Positions 7,359 through 13,574 of a DNA stretch of 19,611 nucleotides are shown here, piece after piece. The notes under the pieces are model-generated. The model had not been told where the DNA came from, made no database searches, and was given only the letters and a program-made list of their open reading frames with translations. The position numbers and the translations under genes are program-made. Location of the stretch: assembly GCA_003507475.1 (NCBI GenBank), contig DNVQ01000004.1, forward strand, positions 1 through 19,611, read 5' to 3'. Numbering within the stretch: the first letter of the stretch is position 1; each line of letters begins with the position of its first letter. This DNA is from Candidatus Moraniibacteriota bacterium (GTDB taxonomy: Bacteria > Patescibacteriota > Minisyncoccia > Moranbacterales > UBA9337).

Positions 7359-7386
7359 TTGCGTTTTTCTATTTTTGAAATATAAT
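7359..7386 (+). promoter_or_regulatory. candidate promoter for the HD gene
   Basis: TTGCGT (7359-7364), a 16-bp spacer and a consensus TATAAT (7381-7386) lie about 60 bp before the ATG at 7448. The very AT-rich surroundings make chance matches likely. Confidence 0.4.
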
Positions 7387-7391
7387 TATAT

Positions 7392-7415
7392 AAAGAAGTG
7401 CCAAACTTCTTTTTT
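7392..7415 (+). promoter_or_regulatory. small hairpin with T-run in the HD gene leader
   Basis: AAAGAAGT (7392-7399) pairs with ACTTCTTT (7405-7412) across GCCAA, and the T-run reaches 7415. It lies between the candidate promoter and the ATG at 7448, so it could act as an attenuator. The stem is AU-rich and weak. Confidence 0.3.
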
Positions 7416-7447
7416 AAGTGTTTAAATTATTTTTCTCAACACAAATC

Positions 7448-8035
7448 ATGAAAGACAAATACAAAAAAATCTGGGAGCTAGCTCTCCCCTATCAAGATAA
7501 GCGTGATGATAAAGGTCACGCCAAGATAGTTACTGAATATACATTTGAATTATGCCAAATTGAAAAAGCTAACGAGATAGTTGCTGTTGCTGCGGCAATT
7601 TTGCATGATATCGGTTGGAGTAAACTTTCTCAAGAAGAGCGCCTAAACATATTTGGTTCCAAAATAACTCCCGAAGCGGAATACGAAATACGCCTCAAGC
7701 ATCAAAATGAAAGCGTAAAACTAGCAAAAAAAATACTAAATACCGCAAAATATCCAATAATTTATTTTAAAGACATCTTTGAAATAATTTCCGAGCATGA
7801 TACCAGGGAAGGTTTCCTCTCGTCAGAAGATGGTGTCATGAGAGATGCAGATAAATTATGGAGATATTCTCAGAAAGGCTTTCAGGCAGATTTAAGTAGA
7901 AACAATTTCACTTTCGATTTTCTTTATAATAAAATGCTCAAAAATATTGATAGAAAAAATTATTTTTGTTTTGATTCTGCCCGCGACATCGCCCGCCAAG
8001 AACTTGAAAATAGAAGGAGGGAATTTTCGGAATAA
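7448..8035 (+). CDS. HD-domain phosphohydrolase
   Basis: This 195-residue protein carries the HD-superfamily metal site, which hydrolyses phosphate esters, often of nucleotides. From the ATG at 7448 the metal-binding candidates are H24 (KGHAKIV), H53-D54 (AAILHDIGW), H85 (LKHQNES), H117-D118 (SEHDTREG) and D135 (MRDADKLWR). The order H, HD, H, H, D is that of a complete single-domain enzyme. I choose ATG 7448 because the peptide then begins MKDKYKKIWELALPY, as HD proteins often do. A GTG at 7418 in the same frame would add ten hydrophobic residues and has no better ribosome site. Neither start has a Shine-Dalgarno sequence. The substrate cannot be told from sequence. It is distinct from the HD fragment at the left edge. 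Confidence 0.85.
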   Translation: MKDKYKKIWELALPYQDKRDDKGHAKIVTEYTFELCQIEKANEIVAVAAAILHDIGWSKLSQEERLNIFGSKITPEAEYEIRLKHQNESVKLAKKILNTAKYPIIYFKDIFEIISEHDTREGFLSSEDGVMRDADKLWRYSQKGFQADLSRNNFTFDFLYNKMLKNIDRKNYFCFDSARDIARQELENRRREFSE

Positions 8036-8192
8036 TACTGTGTACCCAGGGAACATACTCGCCAATATATGAAATTTAAACATGACAAAATAAATGCTCT
8101 TTCTGCTTAACCCACAATTTGTTATTCTAAAAATAACTCGCAACTCTCCAATCATGTCATCTTGAGTGGAACGTCAGTGGAATCGACCGCGT

Positions 8193-8216
8193 GTCGCTAT
8201 AGCTTTAGCGGTGGCG
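8193..8216. repeat. 24-bp palindromic element, copy 3 (intergenic)
   Basis: This stretch starts GTCGCTATAGCTTTAGCGG. In reverse complement it aligns with the copy at 26-49 at 18 of 23 positions, with a one-base shift. It lies in the 252-bp gap between the HD gene and the convergent small gene, next to a GTCATCTTGAG repeat remnant. Confidence 0.6.
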
Positions 8217-8243
8217 CAAAGATCTCAATTAGCACAAAAATAA

Positions 8244-8276
8244 ATCCCCATGCGGATAAAATCTCCGCACGGGGAT
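8244..8276 (-). terminator. rho-independent terminator of the small leftward gene
   Basis: Two 13-nt arms (8244-8256 and 8264-8276) pair across a 7-nt loop. On the minus strand the single imperfect position is a G-U wobble, and TTTATTTTT follows the stem. It starts 12 bp past the stop codon at 8288, which is ideal placement. Confidence 0.8.
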
Positions 8277-8287
8277 CAAGAAGAACT

Positions 8288-8518
8288 TTATTGCGCCATC
8301 AAATCGATAACGGCCACAAGTGGTGATTTCTGCTTATTCTTAATGCCCAATACATCGGCTGCGAATTTAGCACTCGCTTCGCACACTCTGCGACCCTGAA
8401 AAAGCATACCAAGGCCGAAATCCAAGGATCCCCATGCTGCCGACATCTCCTCCTTGGCCACCGTTTTTTCCTCAACAACATCAGGAAAAATCAAACTGCT
8501 AAAAATATTCGCCGTCAT
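8288..8518 (-). CDS. small soluble protein of unknown function with strong expression signals
   Basis: This 76-residue protein begins MTANIFSSLIFPDVVEEKTV and ends VAVIDLMAQ. It has no membrane segment or known motif; the middle (WGSLDFGLGMLFQGRRVCEA) is Gly-rich and amphipathic. I choose the ATG at 8516-8518 because GGGAGG lies 8 bp before it. An in-frame ATG at 8566 would add 16 residues, but GGAGG directly abuts that codon, leaving no spacing. G+C is about 47% by hand count, clearly above its neighbours, and G+C-rich codons are common. With its own terminator it is a self-contained unit in opposite orientation to its neighbours. This suggests high expression or recent acquisition. I do not recognise the family. 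Confidence 0.7.
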   Translation of the reverse strand: MTANIFSSLIFPDVVEEKTVAKEEMSAAWGSLDFGLGMLFQGRRVCEASAKFAADVLGIKNKQKSPLVAVIDLMAQ

Positions 8519-8675
8519 GACATTATCCTCCCAGTTCGTGAGTTGAGCACAATAAAAAAGCAACATCCTCCACTAATTTAAAAGAACATTGCTACCTAGT
8601 TATCCCCCTATTTAACTGTTACAATTTTACTTCCTGTGCCCTCTCTTTGTCAATGCATGAAAGATTTAATCCCCC

Positions 8676-8770
8676 TCTCTCCCTTTGGGAGAGATGTCAT
8701 GTACTCATGACAGAGAGGGCTTATGTATTTTATTCCCTCTCCCAACCCTCTCCCGAGTACGAGGAGAGGG
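8676..8770. repeat. cluster of four CTCTCCC-type hairpins
   Basis: TCTCTCCC pairs with GGGAGAGA (8676-8694). TGTCATG pairs with CATGACA (8695-8712). GAGAGGG (8713-8719) pairs with CCCTCTC (8735-8741). CCCTCTCC (8746-8753) pairs with GGAGAGGG (8763-8770). All stems are perfect, and the CTCTCCC words recur at 6589-6606. Confidence 0.6.
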
Positions 8771-8823
8771 GGCGCTGTTTATTTTCTTACTGAGGCACAG
8801 ACAAGGAGTTAGCGAGGAATTAC

Positions 8824-8890
8824 GTAGAGACGCGATTTATCGCGTGTCATCAATTGCAAAATTTTTAGACGCGATAAATCGCGTCTCTAC
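8824..8890. repeat. GTAGAGACGCG inverted-repeat element
   Basis: Two perfect 22-bp arms (8824-8845 and 8869-8890) start GTAGAGACGCG and end CGCGTCTCTAC. Each arm is itself palindromic (ACGCGAT against ATCGCGT). The layout, two inverted hairpin units with a short spacer and GTAG ends, resembles paired REP elements. Confidence 0.75.
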
Positions 8891-8918
8891 TTGAAAAAAT
8901 AAAGAAAAATGCTACACT
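8891..8918 (+). promoter_or_regulatory. candidate promoter of the amidohydrolase gene
   Basis: TTGAAA (8891-8896), a 16-bp spacer and TACACT (8913-8918) preceded by TGC lie about 40 bp before the ATG. The -35 directly abuts the inverted-repeat element. Confidence 0.4.
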
Positions 8919-8958
8919 TTAAATGACTTAAATCTTTTTCAAATTAAAATTTATATTT

Positions 8959-9768
8959 ATGATGATAGATATTCATACACATGTTTCCAATGAAAATATT
9001 TTGTTTGATTATAAGAAAAAAAGCAAAAACAAAGTAACAAAAATAATATCCATACCTTATTTTAATAAAGATAGCCATGATATTCCCAAAATACCAGACA
9101 TTGAGGAGCTTTTGGAATTTACCGATAATAATCCTGACGTATATGCACTTGGAAGCATTGATATGGATGAAGAATTAGAAAAACAATTAATCCGTCACGA
9201 AGAATTATTTAAAGAAAAAAGAATCGTAGGCATCAAACTTTATCCAGGTTACCAACATTTCTATCCCTATGAAGAAAAAGTTATTAAAATCGCCAAACTT
9301 TGCGAAAAATATGACAAACCGCTAGTCTTTCATTCTGGCGACACTTTTGATCCTGACAATAAATCTATTTTAAAATATGCCCACCCCATTCATATTGATG
9401 AATTAGCTAGAAGATGTCCAAAAACTAAAATAATAATTTCTCATTTCGGCTTTCCTTATTACATGGAAACTACCAATATGATAGCCAATCATGACAACGT
9501 ATACGCAGACATCTCTGCAATTATGGTTAAATTTAGCACCTCCAAAGAAACAAAAAAAATTCAAAAACAATGTTACTATGATTTGGAAAGATCTTTTACT
9601 TATTACCCTATCATCAAAGAAAAAATAATGTTTGGGACAGATTTTGCTGGCAATGAATCAGCCCTCAGTCTCGTAAAACCATATATTAAATTAATAAAAA
9701 AATTCCTAAATAAAAACCAACAAGAAAAAGCTTTTTATAAGCTGGCGGAAAAATTATATTTTAATTAA
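8959..9768 (+). CDS. amidohydrolase-family metal-dependent hydrolase (amidohydrolase 2 type)
   Basis: This 269-residue cytoplasmic enzyme has the TIM-barrel amidohydrolase signature. The metal-binding residues are visible in order: H6 and H8 in DIHTH, K93 in VGIKLYPG, H125 in PLVFHSGDT, H162 in IIISHFGFPYYME and D228 in MFGTDFAGNE. The pattern with SHFG and FGTDF fits the amidohydrolase 2 branch, which includes decarboxylases and lactonases, better than TatD DNases. The specific reaction cannot be assigned. The start is ATG 8959; a second ATG follows directly at 8962. A promoter with an extended -10 precedes it and a good terminator follows, so it is probably transcribed alone. Length and motif order indicate an intact enzyme. 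Confidence 0.88.
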   Translation: MMIDIHTHVSNENILFDYKKKSKNKVTKIISIPYFNKDSHDIPKIPDIEELLEFTDNNPDVYALGSIDMDEELEKQLIRHEELFKEKRIVGIKLYPGYQHFYPYEEKVIKIAKLCEKYDKPLVFHSGDTFDPDNKSILKYAHPIHIDELARRCPKTKIIISHFGFPYYMETTNMIANHDNVYADISAIMVKFSTSKETKKIQKQCYYDLERSFTYYPIIKEKIMFGTDFAGNESALSLVKPYIKLIKKFLNKNQQEKAFYKLAEKLYFN

Positions 9769-9806
9769 AAAATAATAATTTCAGTTAAAATTCTTTTAAA
9801 TAAAAT

Positions 9807-9839
9807 AATCTCCACGTGCCAATTCCGCGTGGAGATTTT
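9807..9839 (+). terminator. rho-independent terminator of the amidohydrolase gene
   Basis: AATCTCCACG (9807-9816) pairs perfectly with CGTGGAGATT (9828-9837) across an 11-nt loop, and TTTTA follows on the plus strand. It lies 38 bp past the stop codon. Confidence 0.7.
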
Positions 9840-9859
9840 AAAATCCATTTGTTTCATCT

Positions 9860-9997
9860 TTAATTTGACAAATATATCCGGCCAGCCAAATCAAGCAGAT
9901 AATAATGAACTGATTTCTCATCTTCTTCGGAAGACAATATTTCGGCAATAGAAGAAATTCTTTTGGCGACACCCTCTCTTGTTAAAGTTCGTTAAAT
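9860..9997 (-). pseudogene. possible gene remnant without a start codon
   Basis: A leftward open frame ends with TAA at 9860-9862 and reads TREGVAKRISSIAEIL, then SSEEDEKSVHYYLLDLAGRI. The composition looks like real helical protein, but the frame is closed upstream by TAA and has no ATG, GTG or TTG in a sensible place. I infer the C-terminal remnant of a lost gene; chance cannot be excluded. Confidence 0.3.
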
Positions 9998-10032
9998 TAA
10001 AATTATTTTTATACTAGTTACTATATATGCAT

Positions 10033-10061
10033 TTGATTTCTCCCCACTTTTCTGTTAAAAT
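10033..10061 (+). promoter_or_regulatory. promoter of the small Cys-containing membrane gene
   Basis: TTGATT (10033-10038), a 17-bp spacer and TAAAAT (10056-10061) preceded by TGT form an extended -10 promoter. It leaves a leader of about 31 nt to the ATG at 10099. Confidence 0.5.
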
Positions 10062-10098
10062 AGCATCAATGGTGACTTATTATTAAGAAAATTAATTC

Positions 10099-10329
10099 AT
10101 GTTTCATATATTAAAAAACATTATCTGGATAGTGGGGTTTGTGGTCGTGGGCAGTTTTGTCCTGGATTATTTCGGCTACGAAATAAATAAAAATTATTTC
10201 AAAGAAAGAAAAAGTGATTGCCAAGAAAAACTAAAAGAATGCCAATCTGATTTATTACACCAAGGAATAGACAATGCCAAGTGCAACTTCAATTGCCTTG
10301 ATCCAAAATTGGTTATTAGAAAAAAATGA
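10099..10329 (+). CDS. small membrane-anchored protein with two Cys pairs
   Basis: This 76-residue protein has one N-terminal membrane helix (about residues 7-25) followed by a charged, probably helical segment. It carries two cysteine pairs, C41/C48 in DCQEKLKEC and C62/C66 in KCNFNC, and a basic tail (LVIRKK). The spacing suggests disulfides or a small metal site outside the membrane. It ends in TGA, which supports UGA being a stop codon here. It has its own promoter upstream and a perfect palindromic terminator downstream, so it appears to be a single-gene unit. No Shine-Dalgarno sequence precedes the ATG. The family is not recognised, but the intact frame with clean flanking signals supports a real gene. 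Confidence 0.68.
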   Translation: MFHILKNIIWIVGFVVVGSFVLDYFGYEINKNYFKERKSDCQEKLKECQSDLLHQGIDNAKCNFNCLDPKLVIRKK

Positions 10330-10389
10330 TGATGTGGAACACTAATCGACGCTAATTTTTCTCGAATAATCACAAATTTATCACATAAT

Positions 10390-10417
10390 AAAAGTATATA
10401 CCTAGGTATATACTTTT
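10390..10417. terminator. perfect 28-bp palindrome, probable bidirectional terminator
   Basis: AAAAGTATATACCT is followed directly by its reverse complement, then GTTTTT on the plus strand. It sits between the convergent ends of the small membrane gene (stop 10329) and the DUF4105 gene (stop 10422), as expected of a shared terminator. A palindromic operator is a less likely alternative. Confidence 0.65.
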
Positions 10418-10421
10418 GTTT

Positions 10422-11237
10422 TTAATGCTTTCTTATCTGACTAGAATAATCAACACTATTTTTATTTACCTTGTTATTGTCAATTAAGTAATAATTTTTA
10501 ATTTCCGCAAGAGATTTATCAACGGGAATTAATTTTAATTTATAAAATACTTCATGCATAAGCCCTGGCAAAATTATTTTATAAGTAAATGGAAATTTTA
10601 TGTCAAAGACATCTCCCATTCTGCGAGTAATGACATTAGTACAATTATTAAAAAGAGTATTATAAAAAATAGGCTCATCGTAAACATTATTAATGTCTTT
10701 GGCAATTAATAGGAACAATTCCCGTGCCTCTTTGGCACTGGATGTCATTGGATAAATATGCATTCTTTCTTTGCGCAAATCCGTCCTAAGTCCCACAATA
10801 TCTCTCTCGCTTCCCACCACATAAATAATCTCAAATTCTCTTAATACTCCCAATATTGGAGAAAAAGATTCCCCCTTCTCTCGGCGTGTCTCAACTGATA
10901 TAACCATATTTTGATTATCCTCAAAACGAAAAATAATAAAAATATGCGCCATGCCCTCAAACTCAGAAAAATGAGAAATTGCCACATCTACTCCCATTAT
11001 TTTATCTAAATCGAAATTTTTCTGGATATAATTAATGCCAGCTACATTATTTTGCTTCCAATCAAAATCTCTAAAATTAATTACCTTAATTTTTGAGTCT
11101 TGAATTTCCAACTTAGCTAACTTTTCTTGACCCAATTCCCAATCTCGATTATGACTAGGATTTTTAGTAAGAATCACTATGCTAAATAAAACTAAAATTA
11201 ATACGATAATTAACATAATAATATTTTTAAATTTCAT
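10422..11237 (-). CDS. membrane-anchored DUF4105 (Lnb N-terminal-like) protein
   Basis: This 271-residue protein has an N-terminal membrane helix (residues 5-24) and a body that matches the DUF4105 family, the domain at the N-terminus of the Bacteroides lipoprotein N-acyltransferase Lnb. Family landmarks are NRDW (30-33), H89 in ISHFSEF, H98 in MAHIFIIFRF, VISVETRREKGE (112-123), GLRTDLR and YNTLFNNCTNVITRR (192-206) with C199. The conserved His and Cys residues are the likely catalytic ones. The topology places the domain outside the cytoplasm. I infer an acyl- or peptide-processing envelope enzyme; lipoprotein acylation is a possibility, not a demonstrated role. It lies 106 bp downstream of lepA on the same strand, without a Shine-Dalgarno sequence, and the gap holds AAAGTTTATAAAG-type word repeats. 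Confidence 0.8.
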   Translation of the reverse strand: MKFKNIIMLIIVLILVLFSIVILTKNPSHNRDWELGQEKLAKLEIQDSKIKVINFRDFDWKQNNVAGINYIQKNFDLDKIMGVDVAISHFSEFEGMAHIFIIFRFEDNQNMVISVETRREKGESFSPILGVLREFEIIYVVGSERDIVGLRTDLRKERMHIYPMTSSAKEARELFLLIAKDINNVYDEPIFYNTLFNNCTNVITRRMGDVFDIKFPFTYKIILPGLMHEVFYKLKLIPVDKSLAEIKNYYLIDNNKVNKNSVDYSSQIRKH

Positions 11238-11343
11238 TAAATTGTTAAAAATAAATAAGTTATAAAGTTTGTAAAGTTCTTAAAGTTTATAAAGTTAAAT
11301 TGAATTGTTGAATTGCTTTAATGCTAATATATTAATATGAATA

Positions 11344-13143
11344 TTACTTCTTAAGCACTGCCAAAAATGCTTCTGGCGGGATAGAAACTTTTCCAATATT
11401 TTTCATCTTCTTTTTTCCTTTTTTCTGTTTATCTAAAAGTTTGTTTTTTCGAGTTACATCTCCTCCATAAAGCTTGGCAATAACATCCTTGCGATAAGCA
11501 CTAACTGTTTCTCGGGCAATAACTTTTCCGCCTATAGCGGCTTGAATAGCGATAGCAAAATTTTGTCGAGGAATTGATTCTTTTAATTTTTTAACTGCCG
11601 CTTTGCCATCTTTAAAAGCATTCTTCTTGGGCACTATGCGAGAAAAAGCTTCTACTTTTTCATCTGCTACCAAAATATCCATTTTAACTAAATCAGAAGC
11701 ACGATAATCAGCCATTTCATAACTCATTGAGGCAAATCCCGATGAAACACTCTTTAAATCATCATGGAAATTTATAATCACATCTGTAAGTGGCGCATCA
11801 TATTGAAGCAAAACTCTTTCAGCATCAATATACTCAGTATTTCGATATTCACTGCGAACATTATTTAATAACTCCATTACTGCGCCCAAATAAACAGAAG
11901 GGGTAACTATATCCAATTTTACATAGGGCTCCATAATACTATCAATTGTCGCAGGATCGGGCATATCAATTGGAGAATATACTAGCTTAATCTCCTCTCT
12001 ATCTTTTAATTTAATATTATAAACTACACTTGGGGTAGTAACGGTTGGAGAAAGATTAAATTCTCTCTCTAGTCGAGCCTGAATTATCTCCAAATGAAGC
12101 ATCCCCAAAAATCCACAACGGAAACCTCGTCCTAGGGCTGGATTGCTTTCCGGTTCAAATACGAAAGCTGCGTCATTTAATTTTAATTTATCCAAAGAAT
12201 CTCTCATTATGGTATAATCTTCCCCCTCCAATGGATAAAAACTGGCGTACACCATCGGGCGCACATCTTTGTATCCGGCTAGGGGCTCAACTTTTTCCTT
12301 TCCTTCGCGAGTAGAAGCCAAAGTAATCGTATCTCCCACCTTGCAATGTTCCACGCTTTTAAATCCTGTGGCGATATAACCAATATCTCCTGCGGTCAAA
12401 AACTCTTCCACTGTTAACATGGGGCGAAAGCTTCCCACCTCAATGGCAATACTTTCCTTGTCTGTAACCATCATTAAAAGCTTATCTTCCCTTCTTACTC
12501 TTCCATCAATAATTCTCACATCTGCCAGTACTCCTTTATAAGTATCATATTTTGAATCAAAGATAAGTGCTCGCAAGGGCTTATCGATATCTCCCACTGG
12601 AGCGGGAACTTTTTTTACCACCGCCTCCAAAACTTTATCCACACCTTGACCTGTTTTTCCAGAAGCATGCAAAATATCCTCTTCACTACAACCCAAAATA
12701 TGAATTATTTCTTTAGTAGTTTTTTCAATATTGGCGTTGGGCAAATCTATTTTATTTAAAACTGGAATTATCTCCAGACCTTGTTCGATAGCTAAATAAA
12801 GATTAGAAAGAGTCTGTGCTTGAACCCCTTTAGTGGCATCCACCAATAAAACTGCCCCCTCTACCGCCGCCAAAGAGCGAGAAACTTCATAGCCAAAATC
12901 AACATGACCGGGAGTATCAATCAAATTTAAAATATATTTTTCGCCGCCCTGCTCATAATTCATTTTTACCGGTTGCAGTTTTATGGTAATTCCTCTCTCT
13001 CTTTCCAAATCCATCTGATCCAAGAGCTGTTCTTTCATTTTTCTTTTTTCTACCGTTCCCGTTATTTCCAAAATTCTATCCGACAAAGTCGACTTGCCAT
13101 GATCAATATGCGCTATTATGCAGAAGTTTCTTATGTTTTTCAT
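11344..13143 (-). CDS. lepA: translation elongation factor 4 (ribosomal GTPase)
   Basis: This full-length EF4 has 599 residues, as in most bacteria. The G domain shows G1 AHIDHGKST (11-19), RGITIK (50-55), G3 DTPGH (76-80) with the catalytic His80, and G4 NKID (130-133). EF-G-like domains II, III and V follow, and the EF4-specific C-terminal domain ends KNIGKVSIPPEAFLAVLKK. The protein binds the ribosome, supports back-translocation and acts in ribosome assembly or under ionic stress. It lies downstream of murJ on the same strand with a 431-bp gap. The ATG at 13141-13143 has no Shine-Dalgarno sequence. A degenerate copy of its first dozen codons lies 114 bp upstream. Confidence 0.97.
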   Translation of the reverse strand: MKNIRNFCIIAHIDHGKSTLSDRILEITGTVEKRKMKEQLLDQMDLERERGITIKLQPVKMNYEQGGEKYILNLIDTPGHVDFGYEVSRSLAAVEGAVLLVDATKGVQAQTLSNLYLAIEQGLEIIPVLNKIDLPNANIEKTTKEIIHILGCSEEDILHASGKTGQGVDKVLEAVVKKVPAPVGDIDKPLRALIFDSKYDTYKGVLADVRIIDGRVRREDKLLMMVTDKESIAIEVGSFRPMLTVEEFLTAGDIGYIATGFKSVEHCKVGDTITLASTREGKEKVEPLAGYKDVRPMVYASFYPLEGEDYTIMRDSLDKLKLNDAAFVFEPESNPALGRGFRCGFLGMLHLEIIQARLEREFNLSPTVTTPSVVYNIKLKDREEIKLVYSPIDMPDPATIDSIMEPYVKLDIVTPSVYLGAVMELLNNVRSEYRNTEYIDAERVLLQYDAPLTDVIINFHDDLKSVSSGFASMSYEMADYRASDLVKMDILVADEKVEAFSRIVPKKNAFKDGKAAVKKLKESIPRQNFAIAIQAAIGGKVIARETVSAYRKDVIAKLYGGDVTRKNKLLDKQKKGKKKMKNIGKVSIPPEAFLAVLKK

Positions 13144-13215
13144 AATATAAATAAAATGTAGAGTATAAATTTAAAATAAAAAATTAGAGCAATCAAGTGA
13201 TTGCGAGAGCAATTT

Positions 13216-13257
13216 TACGTGATGCGCAATTATGCAGAAATTTCTAATATTTTTTTG
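13216..13257 (-). pseudogene. degenerate copy of the lepA 5' end
   Basis: The minus strand reads QKNIRNFCIIAHHVK, reproducing NIRNFCIIAH of LepA residues 3-12; similarity ends at that point. Every nucleotide difference across those ten codons is synonymous. The frame opens at an ATG (13267-13269) and stops at 13171, giving only 32 residues. It is probably a partial tandem duplication of the gene start. Confidence 0.6.
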
Positions 13258-13377
13258 TGCCACACTCATTTCAATTTTTATTCAACTAATTAATTCCTCC
13301 AGGAATCGTAATTTTATCCCATATCTAATCTTGCCCTAAAATTTCAAATTAGGCAATAATACAAAAAACTCACCCCA

Positions 13378-13533
13378 GGCACTGTTACAAAATAATTCAT
13401 ACATTTCGCACTCATCCTCACACCATCTTTGCTTAAAAAATTCCTCACAATATCTCGATATTCCTCAGAATTTTTTAGACAAATCTAATGCAAACTTAAG
13501 CACGAACTACACAAATTATTTCATGACAGTGCC
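13378..13533. mobile_element. MITE-like 156-bp element, copy A
   Basis: The ends are inverted repeats: GGCACTGTTACAAAATAATT on the left, and GGCACTGTCATGAAATAATT reading in from the right. Copy B (15219-15374) has the same length with no gaps and differs at 34 of 156 positions (78% identity by hand). The ends resemble the IS6-family terminus GGCACTGTTGCAAA. No transposase is encoded. No 8-bp target duplication is visible. Confidence 0.75.
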
Positions 13534-13574
13534 TAAATACTTGTGAGCACTTTTTAAGTTATTGTTTTTATAAA

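Larger units (their letters stand above)
8567..8958. other. intergenic region packed with hairpin elements
   Basis: This 392-bp gap between divergent genes holds a four-hairpin cluster (8676-8770), a long inverted repeat (8824-8890) and the promoter of the amidohydrolase gene. A 69-codon open frame at 8685-8894 runs across the hairpins and is not credible as a gene. Confidence 0.6.
13144..13574. other. intergenic region with a lepA fragment and a MITE-like element
   Basis: This 431-bp gap contains the duplicated lepA start (13216-13257), a small palindrome GCAATCA/TGATTGC nearby (about 13189-13205), and the 156-bp element copy A (13378-13533). No intact gene is seen. Confidence 0.6.

Noticed and set aside
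8685..8894. 69-codon rightward open frame
   Set aside because: It runs through the hairpin cluster and the GTAG inverted repeat; the peptide reflects repeat sequence.
8959..9768. TatD-type DNase
   Set aside because: The SHFG and FGTDF motifs with a Lys in VGIKLYPG fit the amidohydrolase 2 branch better.
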